Source: CAVPGH01 sp046726955 | GTDB lineage: Bacteria > Acidobacteriota > Vicinamibacteria > Fen-336 | Length of the DNA stretch: 34,702 bases | Reading direction: 5' to 3' | NCBI GenBank assembly: GCA_046726955.1 | Contig: JBKPBQ010000624.1 | Coordinates: forward strand, 1 to 34,702 | In this document: positions 24,666-33,044 of the stretch, piece by piece | Numbering within the stretch: the first letter of the stretch is position 1 | How the letters are laid out: the number at the start of each line of letters is the position of its first letter | Translations under genes and position numbers: made by a program | Notes under the pieces: model-generated | Databases searched by the model: none | What the model saw: the letters and a program-made list of their open reading frames with translations, nothing else | What the model was told of the DNA's origin: nothing

Positions 24666-27212
24666 ATGGCCGGACCTCTCTACGACATCCTGCCTCCCGG
24701 CGAGGCGGACACCGACGAGCTGCTCGGGCGGTTCCTCGACTACGTGACGAGCAAGGAGCTCGTGCTCTACCCCGCCCAGGAGGAGGCGGTGCTCGCGCTC
24801 TTCGAAGGGCAGAACGTCATCCTCAACACGCCCACGGGATCCGGCAAGACGCTCGTCGCGTCCGCCCTCCACTTCGCCTCGCTCGCCCGAGGCCGGCGGT
24901 CGGTCTATACGAGCCCCATCAAGGCGCTCGTCAACGAGAAGTGGATGGCGCTGTGTCGCGAGCTCGGCCCCGAGAACGTCGGCCTCTCCACGGGAGACGC
25001 CACGGTCAACCGCGACGCCCCCGTTCTCTGCTGCACGGCCGAGGTCCTCGCCAACATCGCCCTCCGCGAAGGAGGGGACGCGCGCGTGGACGACGCCGTC
25101 CTCGACGAGTTCCACTGGTACGCCGACCGGGATCGCGGCGTGGCCTGGCAGGTCCCCCTGCTCACGCTTCCCCGGACGCGCTTCCTCCTGATGTCGGCGA
25201 CCCTCGGCGACGTGACGTTCTTCGAGGAGGCGCTGACGCGGCTCAACGGCCGGCCCACCGCGACCGTGAAGTCCAGCGAGCGGCCGGTGCCGCTCGAGTA
25301 CGCGTACTCCGAGATCCCGCTCGCCCTCACGCTCGAGAAGCTGGTTTCCGAGGAGAAAGCGCCCGTCTACGTGGTTCACTTCACGCAGGCGGACGCCGCC
25401 GACAGCGCGCAGGACTTCACGAGCCTCAACCTCGCGACCCGCGAGGAGAAGAACGCGGTGGCGGCCGCGATCGGCGACTTCCGCTTCACGAGCCCCTACG
25501 GCCCCGACATCCGCAAGTGGCTGAAGCAGGGGATCGGCCTCCACCACGCGGGGCTCCTCCCGAAGTACCGCGTCCTCGTCGAGCAGCTCGCCCAGCGCGG
25601 CCTGCTCAAGGTCATCTGCGGCACGGACACGCTGGGCGTGGGCATCAACGTGCCGATCCGGACCGTCCTCTTCTCGCGCCTCTGCAAGTTCGACGGGCAG
25701 AAGACGGCGGTCCTCTCCGCCCGCGACTTCCACCAGATCGCGGGCCGCGCCGGACGCAAGGGCTTCGACGAGCGCGGGTACGTGGTCGCGCAGGCCCCCG
25801 AGCACGTGATCGAGAACCTCCGCCTCGCGGAGAAGGCGAAGGACGGCAAGAAGGTCGTGAAGAGAAAGCCGCCGGAGAGGAACTTCGCGAGCTGGGACCT
25901 CCAGACGTTCAAGCGCCTCATCGGCGCGGCCCCCGAGAGGCTCACGTCGCGCTTCCAGATCTCGCACGGCATGCTCCTGAACGTCCTCTCCCGGAGAGGC
26001 GACGGCTGCCGGGCCATGCGCGCGCTCGTCCGGGACAGCCACGAGCCGGATCGCGCGAAGAAGGCGCACTTCCGCCGCGGCTGGCAGCTCTTCCGCGCCC
26101 TCGTGGACCGGAAGATCGTGGAGATCCTCCCCCGGGACGCGGACGGCCACGCGCTACGCGTCAACGTCGAGCTGCAGGACGACTTCTCGATGGACCAGAC
26201 GCTCTCGCTCTACCTGCTGGAGACGATCCCGCTCCTCGATCCCCTCTCCGAGACCTACCCGCTCGACCTGCTGACGCTCGTGGAGAGCATCCTGGAGAAC
26301 CCGGAGATCATCCTGCGGCGCCAGCTCGACCGCCTGAAGGGCCGCAAGGTGGCGGAGATGAAGGCGGAGGGGCTCGACTACGACCAGCGGATGGAGGAGC
26401 TCGAGAAGCTCGAGTACCCGAAGCCCCTGCGCGACTTCGTCTACTCGACGTTCAACGCCTTCGCGGACCGTCATCCGTGGGTGGGCGAGGAGAACATCCG
26501 CCCCAAGTCGATCGCCCGCGAGATGTTCGAGGGCTACCGCTCGTTCTCCGACTACGTGCAGGAGTACGACCTGGAGCGCGTGGAGGGACTGCTTCTCCGC
26601 CACCTCAACAGCGTCTACAAGGTCTTGAGCCAGACCGTCCCCGACGGCGTCAAGACGGACACGGTGGTGGAGATGGAGCTCTACCTCCGGGACATGCTCC
26701 GGCAGGTGGACTCGAGCCTGCTCGAGGAGTGGGAGCGGATGCAGAACCCCGACTACGTCCCGCGAGGGACGGCGCCCGCGGAGCTCCGGCCACCGCGGCC
26801 GGAGGAGCCGCCGGACGTCACGCGCGACAGCAAGGCGTTCACCGCGGCCATCCGCACGCGCGTCTTCGCGTTCCTGCGCGCGTGGTCGATCGGGCAAGAC
26901 GAGGCGGCGCTCGACGCCATCGACTACCCCAACGACGCCGACGGTGTGCCCTGGACGGCGGAGCGCCTCCGCGCGGCGCGCGAGCTTCACCGGCACGATC
27001 ACGGCGCTCTGCGGCTCGACCCCGAGGCCCGCAACCTCCGCCACACGTCCGTCGCGCCCGCGGACGACGGCCGATCCTGGCGGGTCCAGCAGATGCTCGT
27101 CGACACCGAGGGAGTGAACGACTGGCTGGCCGAGCTCGACGTGGACCTCGCGACCTCGCGCGAGGTCGGCGAGCCGGCGATTCAGCTCGTCCGGCTGGGG
27201 AGCCTCGTCTAG
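24666..27212 (+). CDS. DEAD/DEAH-box RNA helicase of the DUF3516 type (Ski2-like)
   Basis: An 848-residue superfamily 2 helicase. ATG 24666 is preferred over an in-frame TTG nine bases upstream. Motif I is NTPTGSGKT with Lys61, motif Ia TSPIKALVNEKW, motif II DEFH at residues 147-150, motif III LMSATLGD, and motif VI QIAGRAGRKG starting at residue 357. Motif GTDTLGVGINVPIRT precedes motif VI. The C-terminal half (about 480-848), with helical segments such as DFVYSTFNAFADRHPWVGEE, matches the DUF3516 region of actinobacterial helicases of the same length. The family is thought to act on RNA, by analogy with Ski2/Mtr4. It is divergent from the TPR gene across 100 bases and convergent with rhlE. 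Confidence 0.93.
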   Translation: MAGPLYDILPPGEADTDELLGRFLDYVTSKELVLYPAQEEAVLALFEGQNVILNTPTGSGKTLVASALHFASLARGRRSVYTSPIKALVNEKWMALCRELGPENVGLSTGDATVNRDAPVLCCTAEVLANIALREGGDARVDDAVLDEFHWYADRDRGVAWQVPLLTLPRTRFLLMSATLGDVTFFEEALTRLNGRPTATVKSSERPVPLEYAYSEIPLALTLEKLVSEEKAPVYVVHFTQADAADSAQDFTSLNLATREEKNAVAAAIGDFRFTSPYGPDIRKWLKQGIGLHHAGLLPKYRVLVEQLAQRGLLKVICGTDTLGVGINVPIRTVLFSRLCKFDGQKTAVLSARDFHQIAGRAGRKGFDERGYVVAQAPEHVIENLRLAEKAKDGKKVVKRKPPERNFASWDLQTFKRLIGAAPERLTSRFQISHGMLLNVLSRRGDGCRAMRALVRDSHEPDRAKKAHFRRGWQLFRALVDRKIVEILPRDADGHALRVNVELQDDFSMDQTLSLYLLETIPLLDPLSETYPLDLLTLVESILENPEIILRRQLDRLKGRKVAEMKAEGLDYDQRMEELEKLEYPKPLRDFVYSTFNAFADRHPWVGEENIRPKSIAREMFEGYRSFSDYVQEYDLERVEGLLLRHLNSVYKVLSQTVPDGVKTDTVVEMELYLRDMLRQVDSSLLEEWERMQNPDYVPRGTAPAELRPPRPEEPPDVTRDSKAFTAAIRTRVFAFLRAWSIGQDEAALDAIDYPNDADGVPWTAERLRAARELHRHDHGALRLDPEARNLRHTSVAPADDGRSWRVQQMLVDTEGVNDWLAELDVDLATSREVGEPAIQLVRLGSLV

Positions 27213-27242
27213 CGGCCGCGGCGAAGGGCCGGGCGAAGTCCT

Positions 27243-28553
27243 CTACCGCCCCGGCCGGCGCGGGCCCTGCCGGCGACCCCGCCGGCGTCCGCGAAACGCC
27301 CAGCCGACGCGGCCGCCGCCCGTCTCGGTCTGCAGCCGCTCTCCCCACGACGGCGACGGTGTCGGCGAGGGGCGGTGATTCGCCCGGCGGTGCTGCGTTT
27401 GCGGCGCCGCTTCCGGCGGCTTCTGCCGGTAGTCGAAGTCCGGAAGCAGCACGCGCGGCAAGGGCTTGCCGATGGCCCTCTCGATCGACCGCAGCGAGCT
27501 CTCCTCTTCCGGCGACACGAACGTGAAGGCCTCGCCCGTCGCCTCCGCCCGTCCCGTCCGCCCCACGCGGTGGATGTAGTCCTCCGATGCGAGCGGCACG
27601 TCGAAGTTCACGACATGGCCGAGCGCTTCCACGTCGATCCCCCGGGCCGCGATGTCCGTGGCCACGAGGGCCTGGTAGCGGCCGTCCTTGAATCCTTCCA
27701 GCGCCTGCGTCCGCTGGCTCTGGCTGCGATTGCCGTGGATCCGGGCCGCGCGCACGCCCTGCCGGGCGAGCCAGTCCGCTACGCGGTTCGCGCGGTGCTT
27801 CGTTCGGGTGAAGACGAGCGCGCTCTTCATGTCGCCGCGACGCAGGAGGGCGAGGAGGAGCGCGGACTTCAAGTGCTGTCCCACCGGATAGGCGGCCTGC
27901 GTGATGCCGGCCGCGGGCTCCGCGCGGCGCTCGAGGTTGATCCGCGCCGGGTCCCTGAGCATCTCTCGGGTCAGGGCCAGGATCTCCGCCGGCATCGTGG
28001 CCGAGAAGAAGAGCGTCTGGCGGCGCGGAGGCAGATGCCGGAGCACGCGCTTGATGTCGGGCAGGAAGCCCATGTCGAGCATCCGGTCCGCCTCGTCGAG
28101 CACGAGCGTCTCGAGGCCGCGGAGCGAAGCATACGGGTGGCGGAAGTGGTCGAGGAGGCGGCCGGGAGTCGCCACGATCACGTCCACCCCCGCCCGGAAG
28201 GCGTGCTCTTGCGGCCCCATGCCCACGCCGCCGAAGACGGCGGAGGCGGTCACCGGCGTGTGCACGGCGAGCTCCTCGAGGTGCGACTGGACCTGGGCGG
28301 CGAGCTCGCGCGTGGGCGTGAGCACGAGCGCCCGCGTGGTGCGCCGCGGCTTCTCCATCAGCCGGTGGAGGATGGGCAGGCCGAAGGCCGCGGTCTTGCC
28401 GCTGCCCGTGGCCGCGCAGGCCAGGACGTCGCGGCCTTCCATCGCGGGAGGGATGGCCTGGAGCTGGATCGGCGTGGGCCTCGTGAAGCCGAGCTCGCGG
28501 ATGCCTCGTTGCAGCAGAGGATGGAGGCCGAACGACGAGAAGGGTACTGCCAT
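27243..28553 (-). CDS. rhlE: DEAD-box ATP-dependent RNA helicase RhlE
   Basis: A 436-residue DEAD-box helicase with all core motifs: the Q motif FTRPTPIQLQAIP, motif I ATGSGKT (Lys53), TPTRELA, TPGRLLD, DEAD at residues 153-156, FSATMP, VFTRTKHRANRVADWLARQG, VATDIAARGIDVE and HRVGRTGRAE. The order and spacing match RhlE, which acts in ribosome assembly and RNA turnover. After residue about 375 the sequence becomes low-complexity: Pro/Ser-rich with a stretch like PSPTPSPSWGERLQTETG, then a basic tail of Arg and Gly that may bind RNA. The ATG at 28553 is followed by the normal RhlE start (SFGLHPLLQRGIRELGF). It ends 30 bases from the convergent DUF3516 helicase. Confidence 0.94.
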   Translation of the reverse strand: MAVPFSSFGLHPLLQRGIRELGFTRPTPIQLQAIPPAMEGRDVLACAATGSGKTAAFGLPILHRLMEKPRRTTRALVLTPTRELAAQVQSHLEELAVHTPVTASAVFGGVGMGPQEHAFRAGVDVIVATPGRLLDHFRHPYASLRGLETLVLDEADRMLDMGFLPDIKRVLRHLPPRRQTLFFSATMPAEILALTREMLRDPARINLERRAEPAAGITQAAYPVGQHLKSALLLALLRRGDMKSALVFTRTKHRANRVADWLARQGVRAARIHGNRSQSQRTQALEGFKDGRYQALVATDIAARGIDVEALGHVVNFDVPLASEDYIHRVGRTGRAEATGEAFTFVSPEEESSLRSIERAIGKPLPRVLLPDFDYRQKPPEAAPQTQHRRANHRPSPTPSPSWGERLQTETGGGRVGWAFRGRRRGRRQGPRRPGR

Positions 28554-28645
28554 CGCGGTGGCCTCCTTAGGCGCGTGAAGGACCAGGATCGGCCCGCGCG
28601 GCTATAGATGGGCGAAGGATAGCACGCCGCAGAGCCGGCGACCGC

Positions 28646-29803
28646 TCAGTGCCCGAGGAACTCGCCGAGGGCGGAGAGTCCCTCGATGTGGTCGCAGGCG
28701 ATCTTGATCACGGCCATGATCGGTATCGCGAGGAGCGCTCCCGGTATCCCCCAGATCCAGCCCCAGAAGAGAACGGACGTGAAGATGACGACGGGACTGA
28801 GGCTGAGCTGCCGTCCCACGAGCATCGGCGTGACGACGTTGCCCTCGAGGATGTTCAGGAGCTGGAAGACGCCGGGCACGAGGAGCGCCTGCCCCACGCT
28901 GTCGAAGTGCACGAGGGCGACCGCGCCCAGGATCACCGTGCAGGCGACCGCCCCCAGATAGGGAACGAAGTTCGTCACTCCGGCCACGACGCCCCACAGG
29001 ACGGGGTTCGGCATGCCCAGCAGGTACACGGCAAAGCCGACGATCAGGCCGAAGGCGACGTTCACGAGCGTCGTGGTCAGCAGGTACGTGGAGATCTGGG
29101 CCTGCGTCTCTCGCGCGATCTGCACCGCTTTCTTCTTGTCGGAGAGCCGGGGCAGGACCTTGATCACTTTCGTGAGGAACATGTCCCCGGAGCTCAGCAG
29201 CAGGAGCAGCATCAGGACGACCATGAGGAGCGTTCCCGCGAGCTGCTGCGTCCCGCCGAAGATCGTGTCGGTGACGCTCGGCCCCTTGACCTCGACCTCG
29301 AGCGTCTTCTGGCCGTCGAGGTCCGTCGCCTCCTTCACCTTCTCCGCCGTCCGGCTCATGCGCTGCACGGGCTTCAGGACACCCGCGAGCTTCGCCTGGA
29401 TCTTGGGCAGGCTCTCGGGCGCCGCCATCACCCACTGCGTGGCGGGGGCCGACAGCTCGTACACGGCGACGCCGACCGTGCCGAGGAAGACAGAGAGCAC
29501 GAGGGCCGCGCCCAGCCCGTCGGGGACGCGGACGCGGCGGAGCGCCTTCACGAGCGGGCTGAGCAGGTGCGAGAGGAGCAACGCGAAGACGACGGGGACG
29601 AGGAACGCGCGCGCGAAGTAGAGGGTATAGAGCAGCGCGAGGACGAACAGCCCGGTGAGGCTGATCGACCGGATGTCGACCGGGACGGGAAAAGGGATCG
29701 GTTTGTCGGGCTCGTCGGGTCGGTCGCGCTCGAACCCGTCGTCCGGCAGGGACACGGAAGACGACGCGGCCTCCCCCTGGGCACGGCTTCGCTGGAGTTC
29801 CAC
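28646..29803 (-). CDS. AI-2E family transporter (TqsA/PerM-like membrane protein)
   Basis: A 385-residue membrane protein with an acidic, disordered N-terminus of about 40 residues, then the family pattern of two helices (LTGLFVLALLYTLYFARAFL and VPVVFALLLSHLLSPLV), a third helix, a large soluble loop (about residues 115-185, containing LPKIQAKLAGVLKPVQ), and about five more helices. NFVPYLGAVACTVILGAVAL and NVVTPMLVGRQLSLSPVVIF are the characteristic conserved stretches. Members export small molecules; autoinducer-2 or ion/H+ exchange has been shown for some. The GTG start at 29803 gives normal length. A 187-base divergent region separates it from the ferritin-like gene. The substrate cannot be assigned. 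Confidence 0.92.
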   Translation of the reverse strand: MELQRSRAQGEAASSSVSLPDDGFERDRPDEPDKPIPFPVPVDIRSISLTGLFVLALLYTLYFARAFLVPVVFALLLSHLLSPLVKALRRVRVPDGLGAALVLSVFLGTVGVAVYELSAPATQWVMAAPESLPKIQAKLAGVLKPVQRMSRTAEKVKEATDLDGQKTLEVEVKGPSVTDTIFGGTQQLAGTLLMVVLMLLLLLSSGDMFLTKVIKVLPRLSDKKKAVQIARETQAQISTYLLTTTLVNVAFGLIVGFAVYLLGMPNPVLWGVVAGVTNFVPYLGAVACTVILGAVALVHFDSVGQALLVPGVFQLLNILEGNVVTPMLVGRQLSLSPVVIFTSVLFWGWIWGIPGALLAIPIMAVIKIACDHIEGLSALGEFLGH

Positions 29804-29886
29804 GCTCCAGATCTCAGCAACCCGCGTGCCTGCAGATCCACCGACGAAATCCTGCCGTTCGAGGTCTCGCCCCGCTCAGTTGCACG

Positions 29887-29903
29887 GCAAATGTACGGTT
29901 TGC
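29887..29903. promoter_or_regulatory. Inverted repeat in the divergent region before the ferritin-like gene
   Basis: GCAAA (29887-29891) and TTTGC (29899-29903) form an inverted repeat with a 7-base centre. TTGCAC occurs at 29880-29885 and again at 29900-29905, so there is also a direct repeat at a 20-bp period. This is in the middle of the 187-base gap between two divergent genes, a place where an operator is expected. No regulator is encoded next to it. Confidence 0.3.
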
Positions 29904-29990
29904 ACTTCGACGAGGGCGGTCGTTCGAGAGCCGCGGGCGTTCCGACGTGGCTCCGATGTTGCAGGCATTCCCTCCGTCGAGGAGGCCTTG

Positions 29991-30584
29991 ATGAGACGCG
30001 AGGCGCTGACGAACCTTCTCTACGAGGCGCTCGAGACCGAGCAGGGCGGGGTCAAGGTCTACGAGACCGCGCTGCTCGCCGTCCAGAACGAGGAGCTGCG
30101 GACGGAGTGGAAGCAGTACCTCGAGCAGACGAAGAACCACGAGTCGATCGTCCGCCGCGTGCTCGAGACGCTGAGCCTCGATCCGGGGAAGGAGACGCCC
30201 GGCCGGCTCGTCGTGCGCCGGATCGGCGAGGCGCTCGTCGATTCCATCGAGATTGCGATGGCCGGGGGCGACAGCGCCGCGGCGGAGGCGGCGGCCGCGG
30301 AGAGCATCGTCTTCGCCGAGACCAAGGACCACCTGAACTGGCAGCTCCTGGGCGAGGCGGCGGGCCACGTCGGCGGCGCCGCCGGCAAGGCACTCCAGAG
30401 GGCGTTCGAGGAGGTCGAGGACGAGGAGGACGAGCACCTCTACCACACCGCCGGCTGGTGCCGCGAGCTGCACCTGAAGCAGCTCGGCCTTCCCGCGGTC
30501 CTCCCTCCGCCCGAAGAAGAGAAGAAGGTGAAGACGGCGATCGAGGCGGCGCGGGCGAAGCAGTCGCGGAAGGAGATGCTCTAG
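29991..30584 (+). CDS. Ferritin-like four-helix protein, function unknown
   Basis: A 197-residue, all-helical protein starting at ATG 29991 behind GAGGAGG. The first two helices carry the ferritin-like pattern: EALETEQGGVKVYETAL, then ELRTEWKQYLEQTKNHESIV, with Glu and His spaced as possible metal ligands (E-x6-Y and E-x-x-x-x-x-H). Later helices contain ETKDHLNWQLLGEAA and an acidic EEVEDEEDEHLYHTAGWCRE stretch, again with paired Glu and His. There is no signal peptide. It resembles uncharacterised rubrerythrin-like or DUF892-like proteins, some tied to oxidative or general stress, but I cannot name the family firmly. Its stop codon overlaps the stop of a small convergent minus-strand frame. 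Confidence 0.72.
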   Translation: MRREALTNLLYEALETEQGGVKVYETALLAVQNEELRTEWKQYLEQTKNHESIVRRVLETLSLDPGKETPGRLVVRRIGEALVDSIEIAMAGGDSAAAEAAAAESIVFAETKDHLNWQLLGEAAGHVGGAAGKALQRAFEEVEDEEDEHLYHTAGWCRELHLKQLGLPAVLPPPEEEKKVKTAIEAARAKQSRKEML

Positions 30585-30784
30585 ACCGTGACTCCCACCG
30601 TGAAGGTCGCGGTGTAGCCGCTCGCGGGGCTGCCCACGAGGCTCGCGAGCTCGCTCTGCACTCCGTCCGCGAAGACCATGTCCGAGGCGTTGGAGGTCGG
30701 GTTCTGTCCCTTCGACGCGTAGACGCCGGCCGCGTAGACGGCCGCGGTGACGTTTTCGGGGAACGCGATCTGAGTGACCTTCAC
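30581..30784 (-). CDS. Small minus-strand ORF, unknown (possible gene or gene remnant)
   Basis: A 67-residue frame from GTG 30784 to TAG 30581. It includes IAFPENVTAAVYAAGVYASK and SELASLVGSPASGYTATFTV. Sixty-two of 67 codons end in G or C, like the confirmed genes here, whereas continuing upstream past 30785 the same frame becomes antisense shadow of the DUF1080 gene. This supports real coding on the minus strand. There is no clear ribosome binding site, and I recognise no family. It may be a small intact gene, or the surviving C-terminus of a larger one. Its stop interlocks with that of the convergent ferritin-like gene. Confidence 0.45.
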   Translation of the reverse strand: MKVTQIAFPENVTAAVYAAGVYASKGQNPTSNASDMVFADGVQSELASLVGSPASGYTATFTVGVTV

Positions 30785-30860
30785 GGAGCGGCCGCCCACC
30801 GACGGGTGGCGGGACGGCTTGAAGATCGATAACGTAGAGCTTTCGACGCCAGGAGGATCC

Positions 30861-31499
30861 ATGCGCCTCGCTTCGATCGTCGTCGCGCACGCCCTCGTCG
30901 CTCTCGCCGCCTCGGCCTCGGCCGAGGAGAAGGCCTTGTGGAACGGCAAGGACCTCACGGGCTGGAAGCACGTGGGCCCCGGCGAGTTCGTGATCGAGAA
31001 CGGCCTGCTGAAGACCACGGGCGGGATGGGCCTGCTCTACTGGACGGGCGGTAAGGTCGGCGACTGCGTGATCCGCATCGTCTACAAGAACGAGAAGAAG
31101 GAGAGCAACGCCGGCGTCTTCATCCGCATCCCCGAGGCGCCCACCGAGCCGTGGATGCCGGTGAACAAGGGCTACGAGGTGCAGATCGACGACGCCGAGG
31201 ACGACTATCACGTGACCGGCGTCCTGTACTCGCTCACAAAGGCGAAAGCACGTCCGGGCAAGCCCGGAGAGTGGAACACGCTCGAGATCACTCTCGACGG
31301 ACCGCACACGCGGGTGACGGTCAACGGCGAGCTCGTCACCGACTACACGGAGGGCGAGGCGGTGCCCGCGAAGAAGAAAGATTACGAGCCCGACCGCGGA
31401 CTACGGCCCAACGAGGGATACGTCGGTTTGCAGAACCACAACGACAAAGACGTGGTCTACTTCAAGGAGGTCAGCGTCCGACCGCTGGCCAGGAAGTAG
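30861..31499 (+). CDS. DUF1080 (3-keto-disaccharide hydrolase/concanavalin-like) secreted protein
   Basis: A 212-residue protein starting at ATG 30861 behind AGGAGGA, with a signal peptide ending near ASASAEE. The mature part is one DUF1080 jelly-roll: LWNGKDLTGWKHVGPGEFVI at its start, GLLYWTGGKVGDCVIRIVYK, SNAGVFIRIPE, NKGYEVQIDD, WNTLEITLDG, and GYVGLQNHND at the end. Members bind or cleave carbohydrates; some hydrolyse 3-keto-disaccharides. It lies upstream of the sulfotransferase and sulfatase genes in the same direction, but with gaps of about 115 and 56 bases, so co-transcription is possible rather than shown. Confidence 0.92.
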   Translation: MRLASIVVAHALVALAASASAEEKALWNGKDLTGWKHVGPGEFVIENGLLKTTGGMGLLYWTGGKVGDCVIRIVYKNEKKESNAGVFIRIPEAPTEPWMPVNKGYEVQIDDAEDDYHVTGVLYSLTKAKARPGKPGEWNTLEITLDGPHTRVTVNGELVTDYTEGEAVPAKKKDYEPDRGLRPNEGYVGLQNHNDKDVVYFKEVSVRPLARK

Positions 31500-31614
31500 A
31501 CGAAGGGCGGCCCGTCGCTTCAACCCTGCGGGGGGCAGGCCGGTCAAACGAAGGCGGTAGCGCTGGGAGTCGGGGGGCGGCCAGCGCTCGTATCAGATGG
31601 CAGGAGCCCCCCCG

Positions 31615-32988
31615 ATGCAACGGTGTCGCAGGACCCCCGGAAGCCGGCGTTCCCTCGCCGGCATGCTCGCGCTGGCCGCGATCGTCGCGCTCGTGCCCCT
31701 CGTCGGATGTGGAAACGACGCCACCGGAGGCGCGCCGTCCACCCAACCCTACGTGCTCTTCTCCCCCGTCCAATCGAACGTCACCTACCTGATGGACCTG
31801 CAAGGCCAGCTCGTCCACTCGTGGCGCACCGACACGACTCCCGCGTGCTCGGTCTACCTGCTCGAAGACGGCCGCCTGCTGCGGCCGCGATCCCTCGGCA
31901 ACGAGAGCTTCCCGGGCGGCGGCTGCAACGGTGGGCGCGTGGAGCTGCTCGACTGGAGCGGCAGCGCCACGTGGAGCTACGACTACGCCGGACCCGATCA
32001 CCTGCAGCACCACGACGTGAGACGGATGCCCAACGGCCACATCCTCCTCGTCGCGTGGGAGAAGCGGACGGGGGCGGAAGCTCTCGCCGCCGGACGGGAC
32101 CCCGCGACGATTCCCGCGAACAACGAGATCTGGGTGGACCACGTCGTCGAGGTCGATCCCTCCAGCAACGCGATCGTCTGGACGTGGCGCGTGTGGGACC
32201 ACCTGCTGCCTCCCGGAGCGAACCCCGCGGAGCACCCCGAGCTCATCGACCCCAACGCCTGGGCGACGGCCACGAGCGACTGGACGCACACGAACGCCAT
32301 CGACTACAACGCGGCGCTCGACCAGGTGATGCTGAGCGTGCGGAACCACCACGAGTTCTGGGTGATCGACCACGGCACGACCACGGCGGAGGCCGCGGGC
32401 CACGCGGGCGGCCGGCGCGGCCGCGGGGGCGATCTCCTCTACCGCTGGGGCACGCCGCACGACTACGGTTTCCCGGGACCGCAGCAGCTCTTCGGCCAGC
32501 ACAACTCGCACTGGATCGAGGCGGGTCTCCCCGGCGCGGGCGAGATCCTCGTCTTCGACAACGGCGATCGCAACACGCGTCCCTTCTCGACCGTCGTCCA
32601 GATCGCGCCTCCTCTCCTGTCGAACGGCCTCTACTCGTTCGATCCCGCCATCGGCTTCCCCCCGGCCTCTCCCGATTGGCAGTGGATCGGAACGCCTCCC
32701 ACGAGCGTCTTCTCGCCCATCATCTCCGGCGCGCAGCGCCTGACGTCCGGGAACACGCTCGTCTGCGAAGGCACCGCCGGCCACTTCTTCGAGGTCACGA
32801 TGGCCGGAGACATCACCTGGTCGTACGTAGTGACGGACACGACGGGCAAGAACGGTGTCTTCGTCTTTCGGGCCACGCGCTACGAGGCGGGCTACCCGGC
32901 GCTCAACGGCAAGGACTTGACGCCCCACGGCCCGGTCGCGGTCGAGGTCAATCCCCCGGCGACGGGAGTGAGGGCGCTCACCTACTGA
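31615..32988 (+). CDS. Arylsulfotransferase (ASST)-family lipoprotein
   Basis: A 457-residue protein. ATG 31615 is preferred over ATG 31597 because AGGAG (31602-31606) lies 8 bases upstream and a basic signal then begins directly. The lipobox is LVGC, so the protein is a lipoprotein. The body is a beta-propeller of the Arylsulfotran_2 type: PYVLFSPVQSNVTYLMDLQG, LQHHDVRRMPNGHILLVAWE, WVDHVVEVDPSSNAIVWTW, DWTHTNAIDYNAALDQVML, FGQHNSHWIEAGLPGAGEIL. Several conserved histidines are available as the sulfate-accepting residue. Characterised members transfer sulfate between phenols; others act on unknown substrates. A sulfatase follows 56 bases downstream, which suggests a shared role with sulfated compounds. 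Confidence 0.88.
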   Translation: MQRCRRTPGSRRSLAGMLALAAIVALVPLVGCGNDATGGAPSTQPYVLFSPVQSNVTYLMDLQGQLVHSWRTDTTPACSVYLLEDGRLLRPRSLGNESFPGGGCNGGRVELLDWSGSATWSYDYAGPDHLQHHDVRRMPNGHILLVAWEKRTGAEALAAGRDPATIPANNEIWVDHVVEVDPSSNAIVWTWRVWDHLLPPGANPAEHPELIDPNAWATATSDWTHTNAIDYNAALDQVMLSVRNHHEFWVIDHGTTTAEAAGHAGGRRGRGGDLLYRWGTPHDYGFPGPQQLFGQHNSHWIEAGLPGAGEILVFDNGDRNTRPFSTVVQIAPPLLSNGLYSFDPAIGFPPASPDWQWIGTPPTSVFSPIISGAQRLTSGNTLVCEGTAGHFFEVTMAGDITWSYVVTDTTGKNGVFVFRATRYEAGYPALNGKDLTPHGPVAVEVNPPATGVRALTY

Positions 32989-33044
32989 CGGGGTGATGGC
33001 GACCACAGCCCTGCGGAGAGGCGGTTCGTCTAAGATATCGCCAA

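Noticed and set aside
24186..26150. Long minus-strand open frame opposite the DUF3516 helicase
   Set aside because: Composition is that of antisense high-GC sequence and the plus strand has all helicase motifs.
28649..30832. Long plus-strand open frame opposite the AI-2E transporter and out of frame with the ferritin-like gene
   Set aside because: No domain; strongly acidic, basic and His-rich shadow composition; the real genes on this stretch are well supported.
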